Positions 9,341 through 18,569 of a stretch of 28,880 nucleotides of DNA are shown piece by piece. Origin of the DNA: Thoreauomyces humboldtii (taxonomy: Eukaryota; Chytridiomycota; Chytridiomycetes; Spizellomycetales; Powellomycetaceae); the NCBI GenBank assembly GCA_027596035.1, contig JADGJA010000229.1:1-28880 (forward strand), in the 5' to 3' direction. A model generated the notes under the pieces. That model was not told where the DNA came from. It was given only the letters and a program-made list of their open reading frames with translations, and ran no database searches. How positions within the stretch are numbered: position 1 is the first letter of the stretch; each line of letters opens with the position of its first letter. The position numbers and the translations under genes are program-made.

Positions 9341-11791
9341 TCACCTTCTCCCTTTACCCTTCTTCCGTCCAGGCGTGACGGGAGGCTCGGGGGCAGCCGC
9401 CACCCCTACAACGCTTGCGCCCGCCACCTCCCCGACTCCGCCAGCCTCCTCGATCTTGCCCCTCATGTCGAGGAAGGTCATGAGATCCCTGACCTGCTCT
9501 CTGAGCTCCGACACCTCGTCGTCCCTCTCCTTCCGTTCTTTGATCTGATCGGCGATGGTCCGCTGATAGGAAGCCTGGTTGGCCAGCAGACTCGCGGTGA
9601 CGGCCTTCTCCTCCCTCAACAGTGCGTCCGTCCTCTCGGCTCGATCCGCCAGTTTCTGGACGCGAGCATTGAGGATCCGAAGGTCCCGATCCGAGGCTGC
9701 GAGACGTTGGGTCAGGTCCTGGACCTCGGATCGGGCAGCCTCGAGGTCCCGCGTGGTCGATTCGACCTGGTCGGCGAGAGCGGACGAGGCGTCGACGGCG
9801 GAGAGTTCCTGCTGGGTCAGTCGACTCTCGTACCAGAGTCGTTGGGACTCGAGTTGGGAGGTGAGGAGGTAGGTGTACTCCAGTCCGAGGGACTCGAGCT
9901 TCTCGGTCCCTCCCAAGCCGTGGTGGTCGACGACGCCGTCTCGATACGTGCCATGGTTGCCGGGTCCGCTGCTGTCGTGGTATTGTCCTCCTCCTCCTCC
10001 TCCTCCCGTTCCTCCCGTTCCTCCGCTTCCACCGTTTCGAAAGTAGTGGGTGGCCATGCCTCCCGGTCCTCCCGCTCCGCCGTCGCCGAGCTCACCGGAA
10101 TGGGCTCTCGACGGAGCAGGTAGTTCGACCAGTTTGCCGTCCGTTCTGTTCTGGATCAACCGATGGACGTATCCGTCTCCCGCATAGTCCCACACCCTTT
10201 GGGTCTCCAGTTCCATGGCGTAGAGGTGACTAGTATCGGCAAAGTGACTCTGAGCGTGCCCCTCCTGGTACCTCCCGCAACCGATGTTGCCGCATATGAG
10301 ACAGATCCAGAGGTTCTCCACTGCCCCGCACTCCATGCACTCGTTGCGGGCGTCGTCGTCGTCGTCCATGTCCGCGGCCGACGATCCGAACTTCGAGGAG
10401 TATCGACACACGGGACAGGACGAGTCGCCCCATTTGGACAGACAATGGCAGTGGAAGGTGTGGTGGCAGACGATCGTGAGGAGCCCGCTGACCGAGGCAT
10501 CCATCCTGTCCAGACAGACGGGACATGTGGGAAGCTCGAGGAGTTGATTGGGCGGTGGCGGTGGTGACTGCGCGGTTCGATCTTCGGGGAGGTGAAGCCC
10601 TGGTGGTGGATCGACGTGCACCGGTGCTGCTGCGTCGGCCGGCTGTGGGGTAGTTGGATCTGTTGGTGAGATGGTAAGGCCATCTCCAGCGGAGGTTGCT
10701 GCCCTTGACGGCAGGAACAGGGAGGAAGGGTCGTCGGGAAGAGGTGGAAAGGCGTACGGCGGGATTGCATGGGACTTGAACTCGATCGACTTCAGATAGA
10801 CAACGTGACATACCTCTGGCTCCATGGAACTGTACTGTCGACCGTTGTACTGCCGATGGAAGTCGTCGGCAGCCTCGGCGCTTCGAAACTTGACCAGGAC
10901 CATATACCGGTTGGGCAAGGAGTCCCTGACGATGCGTAGGTGAGCCATGTCCTCGCGCATGGGGCCCACGAACGCCAAAAAGTCCTGGGCGGTCATGTAG
11001 GTAGGAACGGCCAACACACACAGGATGGTGCCGGACCCTTTGGCGTCGGCCATCTCCTCGTCTGACGGACCACTCTCCGAACCCTGTGTCGCGATCTGAA
11101 TGTCGGACCGCGCCAGCACGTCCCCGACCTCCTCCCTGTCGCGATAGAGATGAAGGATTCCCGCGTTGAGCTCCGTCTTGCCGCAACGGAAGGGTATGAA
11201 GGCTCCGCTGGTCGGCGTGGTATGCGCCTTTTGCTTCTTCCTGGCCGAGCGCGTCCGTGACCGCCGAGACTCGGACGCTCGTGCTGTCGTCGCATCTGCA
11301 TCCTCCGATCCCGGACGTGTAGGTTGATCATCACTGAGCGCGGCCGAGTCCGCTCCGTTCTCCTTCCCTTCGTTTTCGTCTGTCATGTCGAACCACTCGA
11401 TCTCCAGGGGTCCCACTCTCCAGTCCGTTGGACGGCGGTGAGGCTTCTGCAACTCCTTGGAAGGTCCAGCAGGAGATGACCCGTTGCCTGCTGACGAGCG
11501 GACTGACCCGTCTGAGCCCGGGTGGCCAGGATCGCTTGACGCCTTCTTCTTCTTCTTCTGCTTCTTCTTTTTGGAACCGGTCTTTTCGGGGGAACGGCTC
11601 TCCTCGGTGATGACAGCCCCTACCCGGTACGTTGGCAGAAGCTGAGTGCTGAAGATGTCTTTGGGAAACGGTGCAGAGTGGGTAGCCTGGACTGTATTGC
11701 TTGGGGAAGAACCGCGAGTGGTAGTGGTATCCGGAACGAGGACTTCGAGGCAGAGGTGGTACTGATGCATGTGTGAAGAAGAACAGATCAC
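9341..11791 (-). CDS. BRAP2/Etp1-type RING and ZnF-UBP ubiquitin ligase
   Basis: One exon, 816 residues. Homologues are human BRAP (IMP), a ubiquitin ligase that restrains Ras-MAPK signalling, and yeast Etp1. Domain order from sequence: Lys-rich low-complexity N-terminus (about 70-85), then a BRAP2 RRM-like domain (about 250-340) with ILCVLAVPTYMT and NRYMVLVKFR. A RING-H2 finger follows (about 418-468) starting LPTCPVCLDRMD and ending CPVCRYSSK. Next is a UBP-type zinc finger (about 480-560) with WICLICGNIGCGRY and YAMELETQRVWDYAGD, which in this family binds the free C-terminus of ubiquitin. A Gly-rich linker (about 590-620), a long coiled coil (about 629-790) opening LEYTYLLTSQLESQR, and a basic tail KKGKGRR complete it. 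An alternative start is the Met seven codons on, at 11770 (MHQYHLCLEV). All key Cys and His residues look intact. Confidence 0.95.
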   Translation of the reverse strand: MICSSSHMHQYHLCLEVLVPDTTTTRGSSPSNTVQATHSAPFPKDIFSTQLLPTYRVGAVITEESRSPEKTGSKKKKQKKKKKASSDPGHPGSDGSVRSSAGNGSSPAGPSKELQKPHRRPTDWRVGPLEIEWFDMTDENEGKENGADSAALSDDQPTRPGSEDADATTARASESRRSRTRSARKKQKAHTTPTSGAFIPFRCGKTELNAGILHLYRDREEVGDVLARSDIQIATQGSESGPSDEEMADAKGSGTILCVLAVPTYMTAQDFLAFVGPMREDMAHLRIVRDSLPNRYMVLVKFRSAEAADDFHRQYNGRQYSSMEPEVCHVVYLKSIEFKSHAIPPYAFPPLPDDPSSLFLPSRAATSAGDGLTISPTDPTTPQPADAAAPVHVDPPPGLHLPEDRTAQSPPPPPNQLLELPTCPVCLDRMDASVSGLLTIVCHHTFHCHCLSKWGDSSCPVCRYSSKFGSSAADMDDDDDARNECMECGAVENLWICLICGNIGCGRYQEGHAQSHFADTSHLYAMELETQRVWDYAGDGYVHRLIQNRTDGKLVELPAPSRAHSGELGDGGAGGPGGMATHYFRNGGSGGTGGTGGGGGGGQYHDSSGPGNHGTYRDGVVDHHGLGGTEKLESLGLEYTYLLTSQLESQRLWYESRLTQQELSAVDASSALADQVESTTRDLEAARSEVQDLTQRLAASDRDLRILNARVQKLADRAERTDALLREEKAVTASLLANQASYQRTIADQIKERKERDDEVSELREQVRDLMTFLDMRGKIEEAGGVGEVAGASVVGVAAAPEPPVTPGRKKGKGRR

Positions 11792-11870
11792 TTTGTAGCG
11801 AGCAGAGTTGATGATTCCTTCTCCTCGTTTCTTGATCGATCGACCAGCAAGATGAAGGAGGCACTCATGT

Positions 11871-11898
11871 ACACACTCACACGCACACGCACACGCAC
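11871..11898. repeat. Short CA/CG-type microsatellite
   Basis: An imperfect (AC)n tract with ACACGC hexamer units repeated about three times, about 80 bases upstream of the BRAP2-type start on the minus strand. It may lie in the promoter of that gene. Confidence 0.7.
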
Positions 11899-12480
11899 TT
11901 GGACACGGACCCCGAGGACAAGAGCGGCGGTGTAATGGGGCCCCTCCCCCTGCTCTTAGGGACGAAAACGTGGGGGAAGGATTCAGAAGGAAAAGAGGGG
12001 TGACTCAACGTGACTCATTATTGGACAGACACCACGTTCCCCACTCGGTTCTCTCTCGATGCTGCGCGCCGGCCGAATGGGCAGATAAACAAGGTTCCCT
12101 GGTTCCTCAGCACAAGCGGCGTGGTAAACCTGGTTACCGGTAATGCGCGCGTTTCAGGACCGCAAGGTCCTGGGATCGACTTTTGTCAGGGGTGCCGAGG
12201 GCGTAAATCTGAAAATAACAGGTTATGGTCCATCGCAAGGCTTGGGCATATCGGGGAGTGAAAGGTCATCTGACCCCTTTATGTTTTGCTTCTTCTCAGA
12301 CCAACCAACTTTGCCTTTGTCCATCCTTTTTTTGCTTGCTGCTTCTCGTCATCGGCATTCGCTTGCCTGCACGGAGCAGCTGCAAGGATGGTGTTGATCT
12401 TGATGATGTGATCCTTAGGGAAACTCTATCGACCTACATCGCACAACCCGACGTCCCTCCGGTCGATGGTCGATGAAGGG

Positions 12481-12519
12481 TACTTCCGTTTGACCGTGAA
12501 GACCGTACTTCCGTTTGAC
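12481..12519. repeat. 14-base direct repeat, 25-base period
   Basis: TACTTCCGTTTGAC occurs at 12481-12494 and again, identically, at 12506-12519. It lies in the gene-free region, roughly 400 bases past the metacaspase stop. Role unknown. Confidence 0.75.
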
Positions 12520-12902
12520 ACCATGTGGAGAGTTACGTCCCTTCAGTTCGTCAAAGGCACGCGAGACCGAGGACATAATCGGGGGGAAAATGTAAACCCA
12601 TTCGGCGAGTTCGAGACATGAATACCTGATCTCACTAGTACGGCATGCCTACTGTGATGGAGGGTTTTCCAGCTGTAGTTTAAACCTCTGGGAGAACCCA
12701 AAGCGCACGATGGCAGCTACCCCAAGGCATCCGTTTCGCGGGCCTAAACCGTAATGGACAGCACGGGTTTCTTAACCTGAGAGTTACTTCGGTTTGCATT
12801 GCTTTTGAAGATGAGACTAATGGTATGCAGCTATGACAATGGTCGGATTAGGTATTCACGAAGAATGACATGTACGCCAGATGCACAAGTACGATGTCTT
12901 CT

Positions 12903-14976
12903 TCAAATGACAGAGAAAAGGACGGTGTTGACATCGAACTGGTGGCCTGTCGATATGGGGAAGCCGAGTCAGCAGAGCGGATCCCTTTCGACGGATCAAC
13001 AAAAGTGGACACTTACCCGTCGAGAGCTGGGGAATCTGCTTGTACTTGCCCTGCAGGGACTGCCTGGTCTCACGAAGCACCTGGGTGTAGGTCATCTTGT
13101 GGTTGTTCTCTTGCAGAGTTTTGAGCAGGGCCCACGACATGGCACCCGTGGCTTCTCCGCCGATGCTGGCGTCCGCCGACGTCTGCGAGTCCTGGCATCC
13201 CGAGAGCTGGACGACGTGGGCCGCAGAGGAATACTTGTCGCGGTTGGCAGCGTCCTGCTGGGGGTTGTCGCCTCCCGAGCCTCCCGACGTCAGCATGGAG
13301 AACAGATCCTTGGCTTCGCGGAATGCGGTCGCATTGTCCTTCTGGAAGAGAGCCATGCCGATCTTGACACCGGCCTTGATCGCCTCACTTCTGTTGTCAC
13401 GAACAATGACATCAAGTGAGCCGTCGACCGTGTAAGTAAACGGGAGGTTGAGGACGCTTCCTGAATATATGATTGGCCAATATCAGTCGGGAAGGACCTT
13501 GGTACGTTAGATGAGGGGAATCACTGACCAGAGTGACAGCAGTCGAAAATGGTCGTCAAACGCGATCCCTGAGGCAAAGGCTTGATGAGAGCGTTGAAGA
13601 GTTCCTTTTCGAAAAAAACGTCAAGTAAGTGACTGTAGACAGTGAGGAATTTTGTGTGCTCTTACTTCGTCGGTGATCTGACCAGCTGTCTGGTAGTCAA
13701 GGGGAACGATGGTCTCCGAAAGTCCATCCTTTTCCAACCCTGATACATCCTTCTGCTGTGACCCATGTCCGCTGTAGTGCATAAAGAAGGCATCGTTGGG
13801 GGCGGCTCCTTCAACAAGCCATCTTCATTGGGGAAAACATTAGAGGAAGCGGCATTAATAGCGGAAGGCCTGCTAATGCGCTTACTTGAATGCGTTGAGC
13901 AGATTCTGACGCGTGGGTTTGCGGGTCGGGTCCGGGTTGTCATCGGTCAGGATAAGGTTCTCATGGAAGGGGTAGTTGCTGGTCAGCCACTGGTGGACAT
14001 TACGGACGTCGTTGATGCAGCCCTTAAGCTCGCTTTGCTGGCCAACATAGTTGATGCCGATGAACAAGGCGCGACGTTTGCCGCCCGATGTCTGGGTTCC
14101 TTTACATACGATCTGTCAGAAGTGAAGCCCGGTATGCTTATATTTGTGAGACATACCCCACTGCTGTGCGGCAGGCGTGCCCTCTGGAACATCCAAGGGC
14201 TGCTGCTGAACCGTCTGGTTGGATTGCGCGGAAGCGTGGTGATATCCGATGGTTGGGGCTCCTTGGATGCCTTCTTCCTGGCCCTGAACGGGTGGTGGGG
14301 GCTGACCACCGTTGCTGCGTCCATGCTGCGGCTGCTGGTTGTACTGTCCCTGCTGCTGCTGCTGCTGGTACCCATCTTCATTGTTGCCGCCTTCCTGATG
14401 ATGATGCTTGTGATGATGGCCCTCAGGCTGCTGGCCACCGTATTGTCCCTCCGGACGGTTGTAAGCGGGCTGTCCGCCGTAGCCTCCCTGTTGCTGTTGG
14501 CCGCCGTACTCGCCTTCAGGGCGGTTGTATGCGGGCTGTCCGCTGTAGCCTCCCTGTTGCTGTTGGCCGCCGTACTCGACTTCAGGGCGGTTGTACGCGG
14601 GCTGTCCGCCGTAGCCTCCCTGCTGCTGCTGATGCTGCTGTTGACCACCGTAGTTTCCTTGCTGCTGCTGACTGCCGTACTCTCCCTCAGGGCGGTTATA
14701 CGCGGGCTGTCCTCCGTAGCCGCCTTGCTGCTGCTGTTGACCGTACTGTCCCTGCGAAGAGCTTTGCTGCTGCTGTTGACCTTCCTGGTTGCTGCCACCT
14801 TGACCGGGAATCTTTACTCCAAACTGTTGCTCGACAAGTCTACGAGTGATGGGAACGGGGAGGCGACGTCAGCACTGAGTACGGTGGGAAACAGAGGATT
14901 GAAGGGCCTCTCACCCCGAGATCTTGTCCATGGGGAGCTTATCGAGATTCTCAGCGAGCTTTGAAAAGAAGGACAT
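12903..14976 (-). CDS. MCA1: Type I metacaspase with Q/G/Y-rich prodomain
   Basis: A calcium-dependent Arg/Lys-specific cysteine protease; the yeast homologue Mca1/Yca1 acts in cell death and protein-aggregate control. Seven exons on the minus strand: 14976-14915, 14839-14157, 14099-13886, 13822-13666, 13604-13529, 13460-13017 and 12946-12903. All are in phase, 559 residues. The N-terminus MSFFSKLAENLDKLPMDKIS is followed by a long Gln/Gly/Tyr/Asn-rich prodomain (to about residue 245) built of 22-residue repeats, a His-rich patch and a QPPPP stretch. The caspase-like p20 domain begins with RRALFIGINY. The catalytic dyad is visible: His339 in HYSGHGS and Cys395 in DCCHSG. The C-terminal part ends QLSTG then a short final exon, matching the family. 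The donor at 14156 pairs with a TGTAAAG acceptor, since the nearer CAG at about 14111 would bring an in-frame stop. Nearby long open frames on either strand over the prodomain are shadows caused by its repeats. Confidence 0.95.
14456..14770 (-). repeat. 66-base coding tandem repeats in metacaspase prodomain
   Basis: On the plus strand the marker CGGTTGTA/CGGTTATA recurs at 14456, 14522, 14588 and 14693. The first three are 66 bases apart, and the last is 105 apart because of an inserted Gln-rich segment. In the metacaspase frame each unit codes 22 residues of the form QPAYNRPEGEYGGQQQQGGY with small changes. All length changes are multiples of three, so the frame is kept. Confidence 0.9.
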
Positions 14977-15302
14977 GGCTGAAGTGGATGAAGCTGATGC
15001 AGAATGTAGCTATGTATGCGTATGTATGAAGGGTTTGAAGGGTTTGAGAAGTGCGGTGATTGGATGAGTGTCAGCGGCGAGGCCAAGGCCATGACGATGT
15101 GAGGGCAACGACGGGGGGGTCGGGTTGGCTGTGCACATCCATGACGGAATGAAAGATTACATCAGCAGATTACACCTCTCCCCGTCGACAGCCATCCCGG
15201 CGGGTACATAGTCACGGCTTCATTGCACCCATTGCTACTACCCACTACCTCCGTCGACTACATCTCCTCATTACCCATCCCTTCAGCTAATACCATTCGA
15301 AA
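14977..15302. promoter_or_regulatory. Divergent promoter, metacaspase and CFAP73
   Basis: 326 bases between two start codons pointing away from each other, so it must drive both genes. It contains a direct repeat GATTACA at about 15153 and 15166. I found no convincing RFX X-box, the usual control site of ciliary genes in animals. Confidence 0.5.
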
Positions 15303-17372
15303 ATGAAGCCACCAACTCCCTCTGGTCAGAGAGCGACCGGCGCTCGACCGTCATCCCGCTCGAGAACATCCACACCAGCACAACCGCCACAACCAACAGC
15401 ACCGTCATCAGCCATCCCATCAGCAACCCCACCTACACCACCACCCGTCATGCCTCACGTCGTACACTCCTTCACTGCCTCCGTGCCCCCAGGAGCCAGG
15501 AAGACGTCGTCCGCCACCCTAAAGTCGAACGTACAACCGCAACGGTCCGGTACTCCAGGCGCTTCCGGCATGGTGATGGAACCTGGGAGGGGCGTGGAGG
15601 GCGCGGACGAGACGTTCGTCACGCAGCGAGCTGGAAAGATGTGAGTCTTAGATGGCCATTCCCGCAGGCCTGCATGGAAGATAGTCCATTGACGCATGAT
15701 ACGGGACGCTCGATGATCTGCAGAATACAGAATCCACAGCTGCCGACATTGCAAAACGAGCGGGTTCCATCCATGTTCGAATCGAGACGCACGTTGCAGT
15801 CGACCCTACTCCTGCAAAAAAAGAAGGAGATGCAGGCCGTGCAGAGCGAGCTGGAGAAGCGAAGGCTCGAGTTTGCAAAGAGGATGGCTGATTGCAAGGA
15901 GAGGCAGGAGGATTTGAGGGCAAAGGTATGGCTTTCCTTCCTTGAGAAGCGTGCAAATACGGAGAGCTGGCTGAAACCCTTGCGAACTTCTTCAGCAAAA
16001 GCAAATTCGAGACCGAGTCACAAAGTAAGTGTGGGTTTACCGTCTTCACCGACGTAGAGTCATGTCCCTTACCTTTTGCCGCTTCCATGTCAGATTCGAA
16101 AAGTTTTTGAAGGAGAACGATGCAAAACGACAGCGGGCCAACCTGAAAGCTCAAACTGAGAAGAAGCTGCGAGAGCAGAAGGTTTTGAAACGGCATCTTT
16201 GTCCTGGGATCCATCAGCGAAGAGCTGTGCTGAATATTCCCGTGTTCTCAGGAACAAGAATTGGCAGCTCTGCAGCGCCAGCTCCACCAGGAGAAACTCA
16301 AGTTCGCGAACATTCAGCATCTCATCAGTGAGTGTCTCTCTTTCTCCCCGATTGATTGTGCATGACTGATGCTCTATCTTTCCTTCTCTACCAGAAAAAT
16401 ACCAAATCTATGAATCATATCTACAATCCGTCGTGGACATTCTGCCACCGGACTATCTGGACGTGAACGAACCACATATCAACGACATCCTGATGCGACA
16501 TAAGACTCTCGTCGAAACCAACGAGGACCTCATGGGTGCAGTACAGAGCTCCCAGGATGAGATTGAGAGCGAGCAGGGAAGACTTGGAGAGCTCGTAAAG
16601 GTAAAAAGACGCCACTTGCGATCTACAAGTACATCAACTCACAAAACATGTGCGTCCGTCACCAGGAAAAGAACGACCTCATCCTCGTCCACAACAGCAC
16701 ACTGGGAACGCAGCAGAAACGTCTGGACCGTCTCAAACAGGAGTGCGCATACCTGGAGCAACGTCTCGAGGAGCGAGACAACACGGGGAAGGAACGGATG
16801 AGGATGCTGTCCGAATCCAAGCTCGCCATCAACAACATCTTTGACAGGATATCGCTCCGACCGCAATCGTTGGAGGATCCGGAGGCGGACGAGGCGGCAG
16901 CGGCAGCGGCCGCAGCAGCGGCCGTGCCCGTCACGCAGCAGCATTCGGTGGTGGCGCAGGAACGGTCGGATCTCGCCAGCGCCGTCATCAAGCTTTTGAT
17001 ACCGGCTCCGCCCGCTTATCTGCAGAAGGACTATGCGGATAACTCGGCAAAGGCGTTGGCGGAGAGGTTGCATGCGATACAGGATCGTGTTCTGGATTTG
17101 CAATGTGAGGAGCGGAAGCCGGCTATCTTCGTTGCTCGCATGTTGTTTTGCTGACCATCCCGTTCGAAAAAGACATAGCGCTCCGGGCAGAGCAGGCGAT
17201 GCTCGGACAAGAGCATCATCCGACGAAAGGAAAGAAGGCGGCGGCGGTTGCTGGGGCGGGGGCTGGAGGGGTTGGTATTGGCGCTGGCGCTAGCGGGAAT
17301 GGGATTTCTGGAGGGATGGGCGGAGGCGGACCAGCAGTAGCCGCGGAATTGAGCGCTGGAATCAAAGTTTGA
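15303..17372 (+). CDS. CFAP73: CFAP73/CCDC42-like flagellar coiled-coil protein (DUF4200)
   Basis: Members of this family (Chlamydomonas MIA2, animal CFAP73 and CCDC42) belong to the axoneme or sperm tail; CFAP73 works with CFAP100 in the modifier-of-inner-arms complex that tunes dynein I1/f. Eight exons in phase: 15303-15640, 15724-15925, 15996-16024, 16094-16181, 16252-16327, 16395-16600, 16666-17104 and 17173-17372, 525 residues. The first 110 residues are Pro/Ser/Thr-rich and disordered. A long coiled coil follows (about 135-390), with FEKFLKENDAKRQRA near residue 190, closely like FDKFLKENDAKR of the family, and later YESYLQSVVDILP. The tail has a poly-Ala run and a Gly-rich end that are lineage-specific. 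It ends tail-to-tail, 55 bases from the reductase gene. Its presence argues that the organism makes a motile flagellum. CFAP73 versus CCDC42 cannot be separated by eye. Confidence 0.88.
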
Positions 17373-17427
17373 TTCCGCATAGTATCTATTTCTATACCGT
17401 TGCGGGGTGAAACGGACGACGTGCCGA

Positions 17428-18243
17428 TCAAAAAACAAAGGGTACGATGCGCTTCCATCCGTGCGGCAAGCTACGCCCGAACCGTTTGCGATACCAGCGC
17501 ATCTGCATGTCTCCCGCTATCCCAAGATCCACGACCACCCAGATCAGCATGCAGCAGCCCGTCACCCCGCTCCCGAGTCCCAGGAATGAGAGATAGATGA
17601 CCATCTCCCAGAAATAGTGGGGACACGCCACGAAGCGGAACCATCCTTCGACCGGGAGACCGTACGATCCTACGCTACGCAGACGAGCGAGCGTCGCATG
17701 AGCCCTGTTCTGCTGGTACGACGCGCAAAACAGCAGGAGCCCTGAAAACAGCATTCTGGTTACGGTGCTCTCTCTCCACCCCATGGATGGGCGGTCCCAG
17801 GAGTCGATGGAGACGGCCACAGGGGTAAAGAGGTAGTAGGCCATTCCCACAATGTAGTGAGTGATGTGCATCCTGGCATCCGTCCTCGGACCTCCGTACG
17901 ACTCCCAGAGTCTCCTCCCCAGGTGCACGGTCAACAATGTCTGCAGGAGTAAGACCTGCGCATTCTGTTTTCGAAGGCAGAACAGGAGAAACAATGACCA
18001 TGGAAAGCCAAAGGCATAAAAGTGGAGAAAGTAGCTCTTTGGAACGGTGAGGAACGAAGTGCCGGAGCTGAGTGCCTTGCCGTACGGAAGAAGGTGCTTG
18101 CGGAGAGGACCGAGGAGGAGTGTGAGCAGGAGGGAAGCGACTGCCGCCAGGTAGAAGAGCCGAACGATCGGCGTCAGGAGCGGAGAGAGAACGAGGTACT
18201 GCTCTGATGGTTGAGAGGACGAGGACATGGTTGGTCGTTGCAA
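17428..18243 (-). CDS. DFG10: Polyprenal/polyprenol reductase, SRD5A3/Dfg10 family
   Basis: An ER membrane NADPH-dependent reductase needed to make dolichol for N-glycosylation; the family is steroid 5-alpha-reductase-like. Single exon of 271 residues with about six hydrophobic segments. The first is PIVRLFYLAAVASLLLTLLL near residue 25. Family landmarks are the RRLWESYGG stretch near 110 (human SRD5A3 LHRSWRLIEC), HITHYIVGMAYYLFTPVAV, the AHATLARLR motif and the C-terminal PVEGWFRFVACPHYFWEM followed by WYRKRFG and PHGWKRIVPFVF. Conserved GDWFEYVSSPNYLAE in the human protein (from memory) aligns with the penultimate motif. An alternative start is the Met five codons on. Its promoter lies in the 326-base gap shared with the TPPP gene. 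Confidence 0.92.
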   Translation of the reverse strand: MQRPTMSSSSQPSEQYLVLSPLLTPIVRLFYLAAVASLLLTLLLGPLRKHLLPYGKALSSGTSFLTVPKSYFLHFYAFGFPWSLFLLFCLRKQNAQVLLLQTLLTVHLGRRLWESYGGPRTDARMHITHYIVGMAYYLFTPVAVSIDSWDRPSMGWRESTVTRMLFSGLLLFCASYQQNRAHATLARLRSVGSYGLPVEGWFRFVACPHYFWEMVIYLSFLGLGSGVTGCCMLIWVVVDLGIAGDMQMRWYRKRFGRSLPHGWKRIVPFVF

Positions 18244-18569
18244 TCGCGAGAGGATCGTTCAGCACGAGGCAGACTACCGGTAGCGGTTGGCAGGAGCAAA
18301 GGGTACATGATTAGGCAATCCTTGCCCTCACAGACTGACTGCAAAGTCCGCTGCTGTCTGGCTCCGCTGTGAGCGGCGCGCGCCTTCCCGTATGTGTGCC
18401 CAACGTCATCTTGGCTCAAACCTTGACCTTCCTGCCCCATCCATCTTCATCAACGACTTGCTTCGTCTAACAGCAATCTTCCTCAACTGACTTCTTTCCT
18501 CTCCCGTCCTCATCTACCACTACTGCCCTCACATCGAGTGCCCACGTTCCCCCCCCCGCTCTTCCAAAC
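18244..18569. promoter_or_regulatory. Divergent promoter, DFG10 and TPPP
   Basis: 326 bases between divergent start codons. It contains a 10-base palindrome CTACCGGTAG at 18274-18283 and a C-rich run just before the TPPP start (18550-18560). No known site was recognised. Confidence 0.45.

Larger units (their letters stand above)
11792..12902. other. Gene-free 1.1 kb between divergent/tandem minus genes
   Basis: Promoter side of the BRAP2-type gene and 3' side of the metacaspase gene. I see no gene, tRNA-like cloverleaf or transposon end. It holds a CA-type simple repeat at 11871-11898 and a pair of 14-base direct repeats at 12481 and 12506. Short open stretches on the plus strand (12010-12480) have no family features. 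Confidence 0.4.

Noticed and set aside
9044..10123. 359-codon plus-strand frame
   Set aside because: It runs antisense through the BRAP2-type coiled coil and has no domain; the minus strand encodes clear RING and UBP fingers.
11865..12900. Possible tRNA or transposon in the gene-free kilobase
   Set aside because: No cloverleaf arms, A/B boxes, terminal inverted repeats or transposase-like frame were found by eye.
13983..14798. A 271-codon minus-strand frame rich in Ser/Thr/Ala over the same region
   Set aside because: It is a shifted frame of the repeat; the true frame codes QPAYNRPEGEYGG units and joins in phase to the caspase domain.
13765..14964. A 399-codon open frame on the plus strand over the metacaspase prodomain
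   Set aside because: It is the antisense of a repetitive Gln/Gly-rich coding region, giving Leu/Val-rich pseudo-protein. The spliced minus-strand model has the intact protease motifs.
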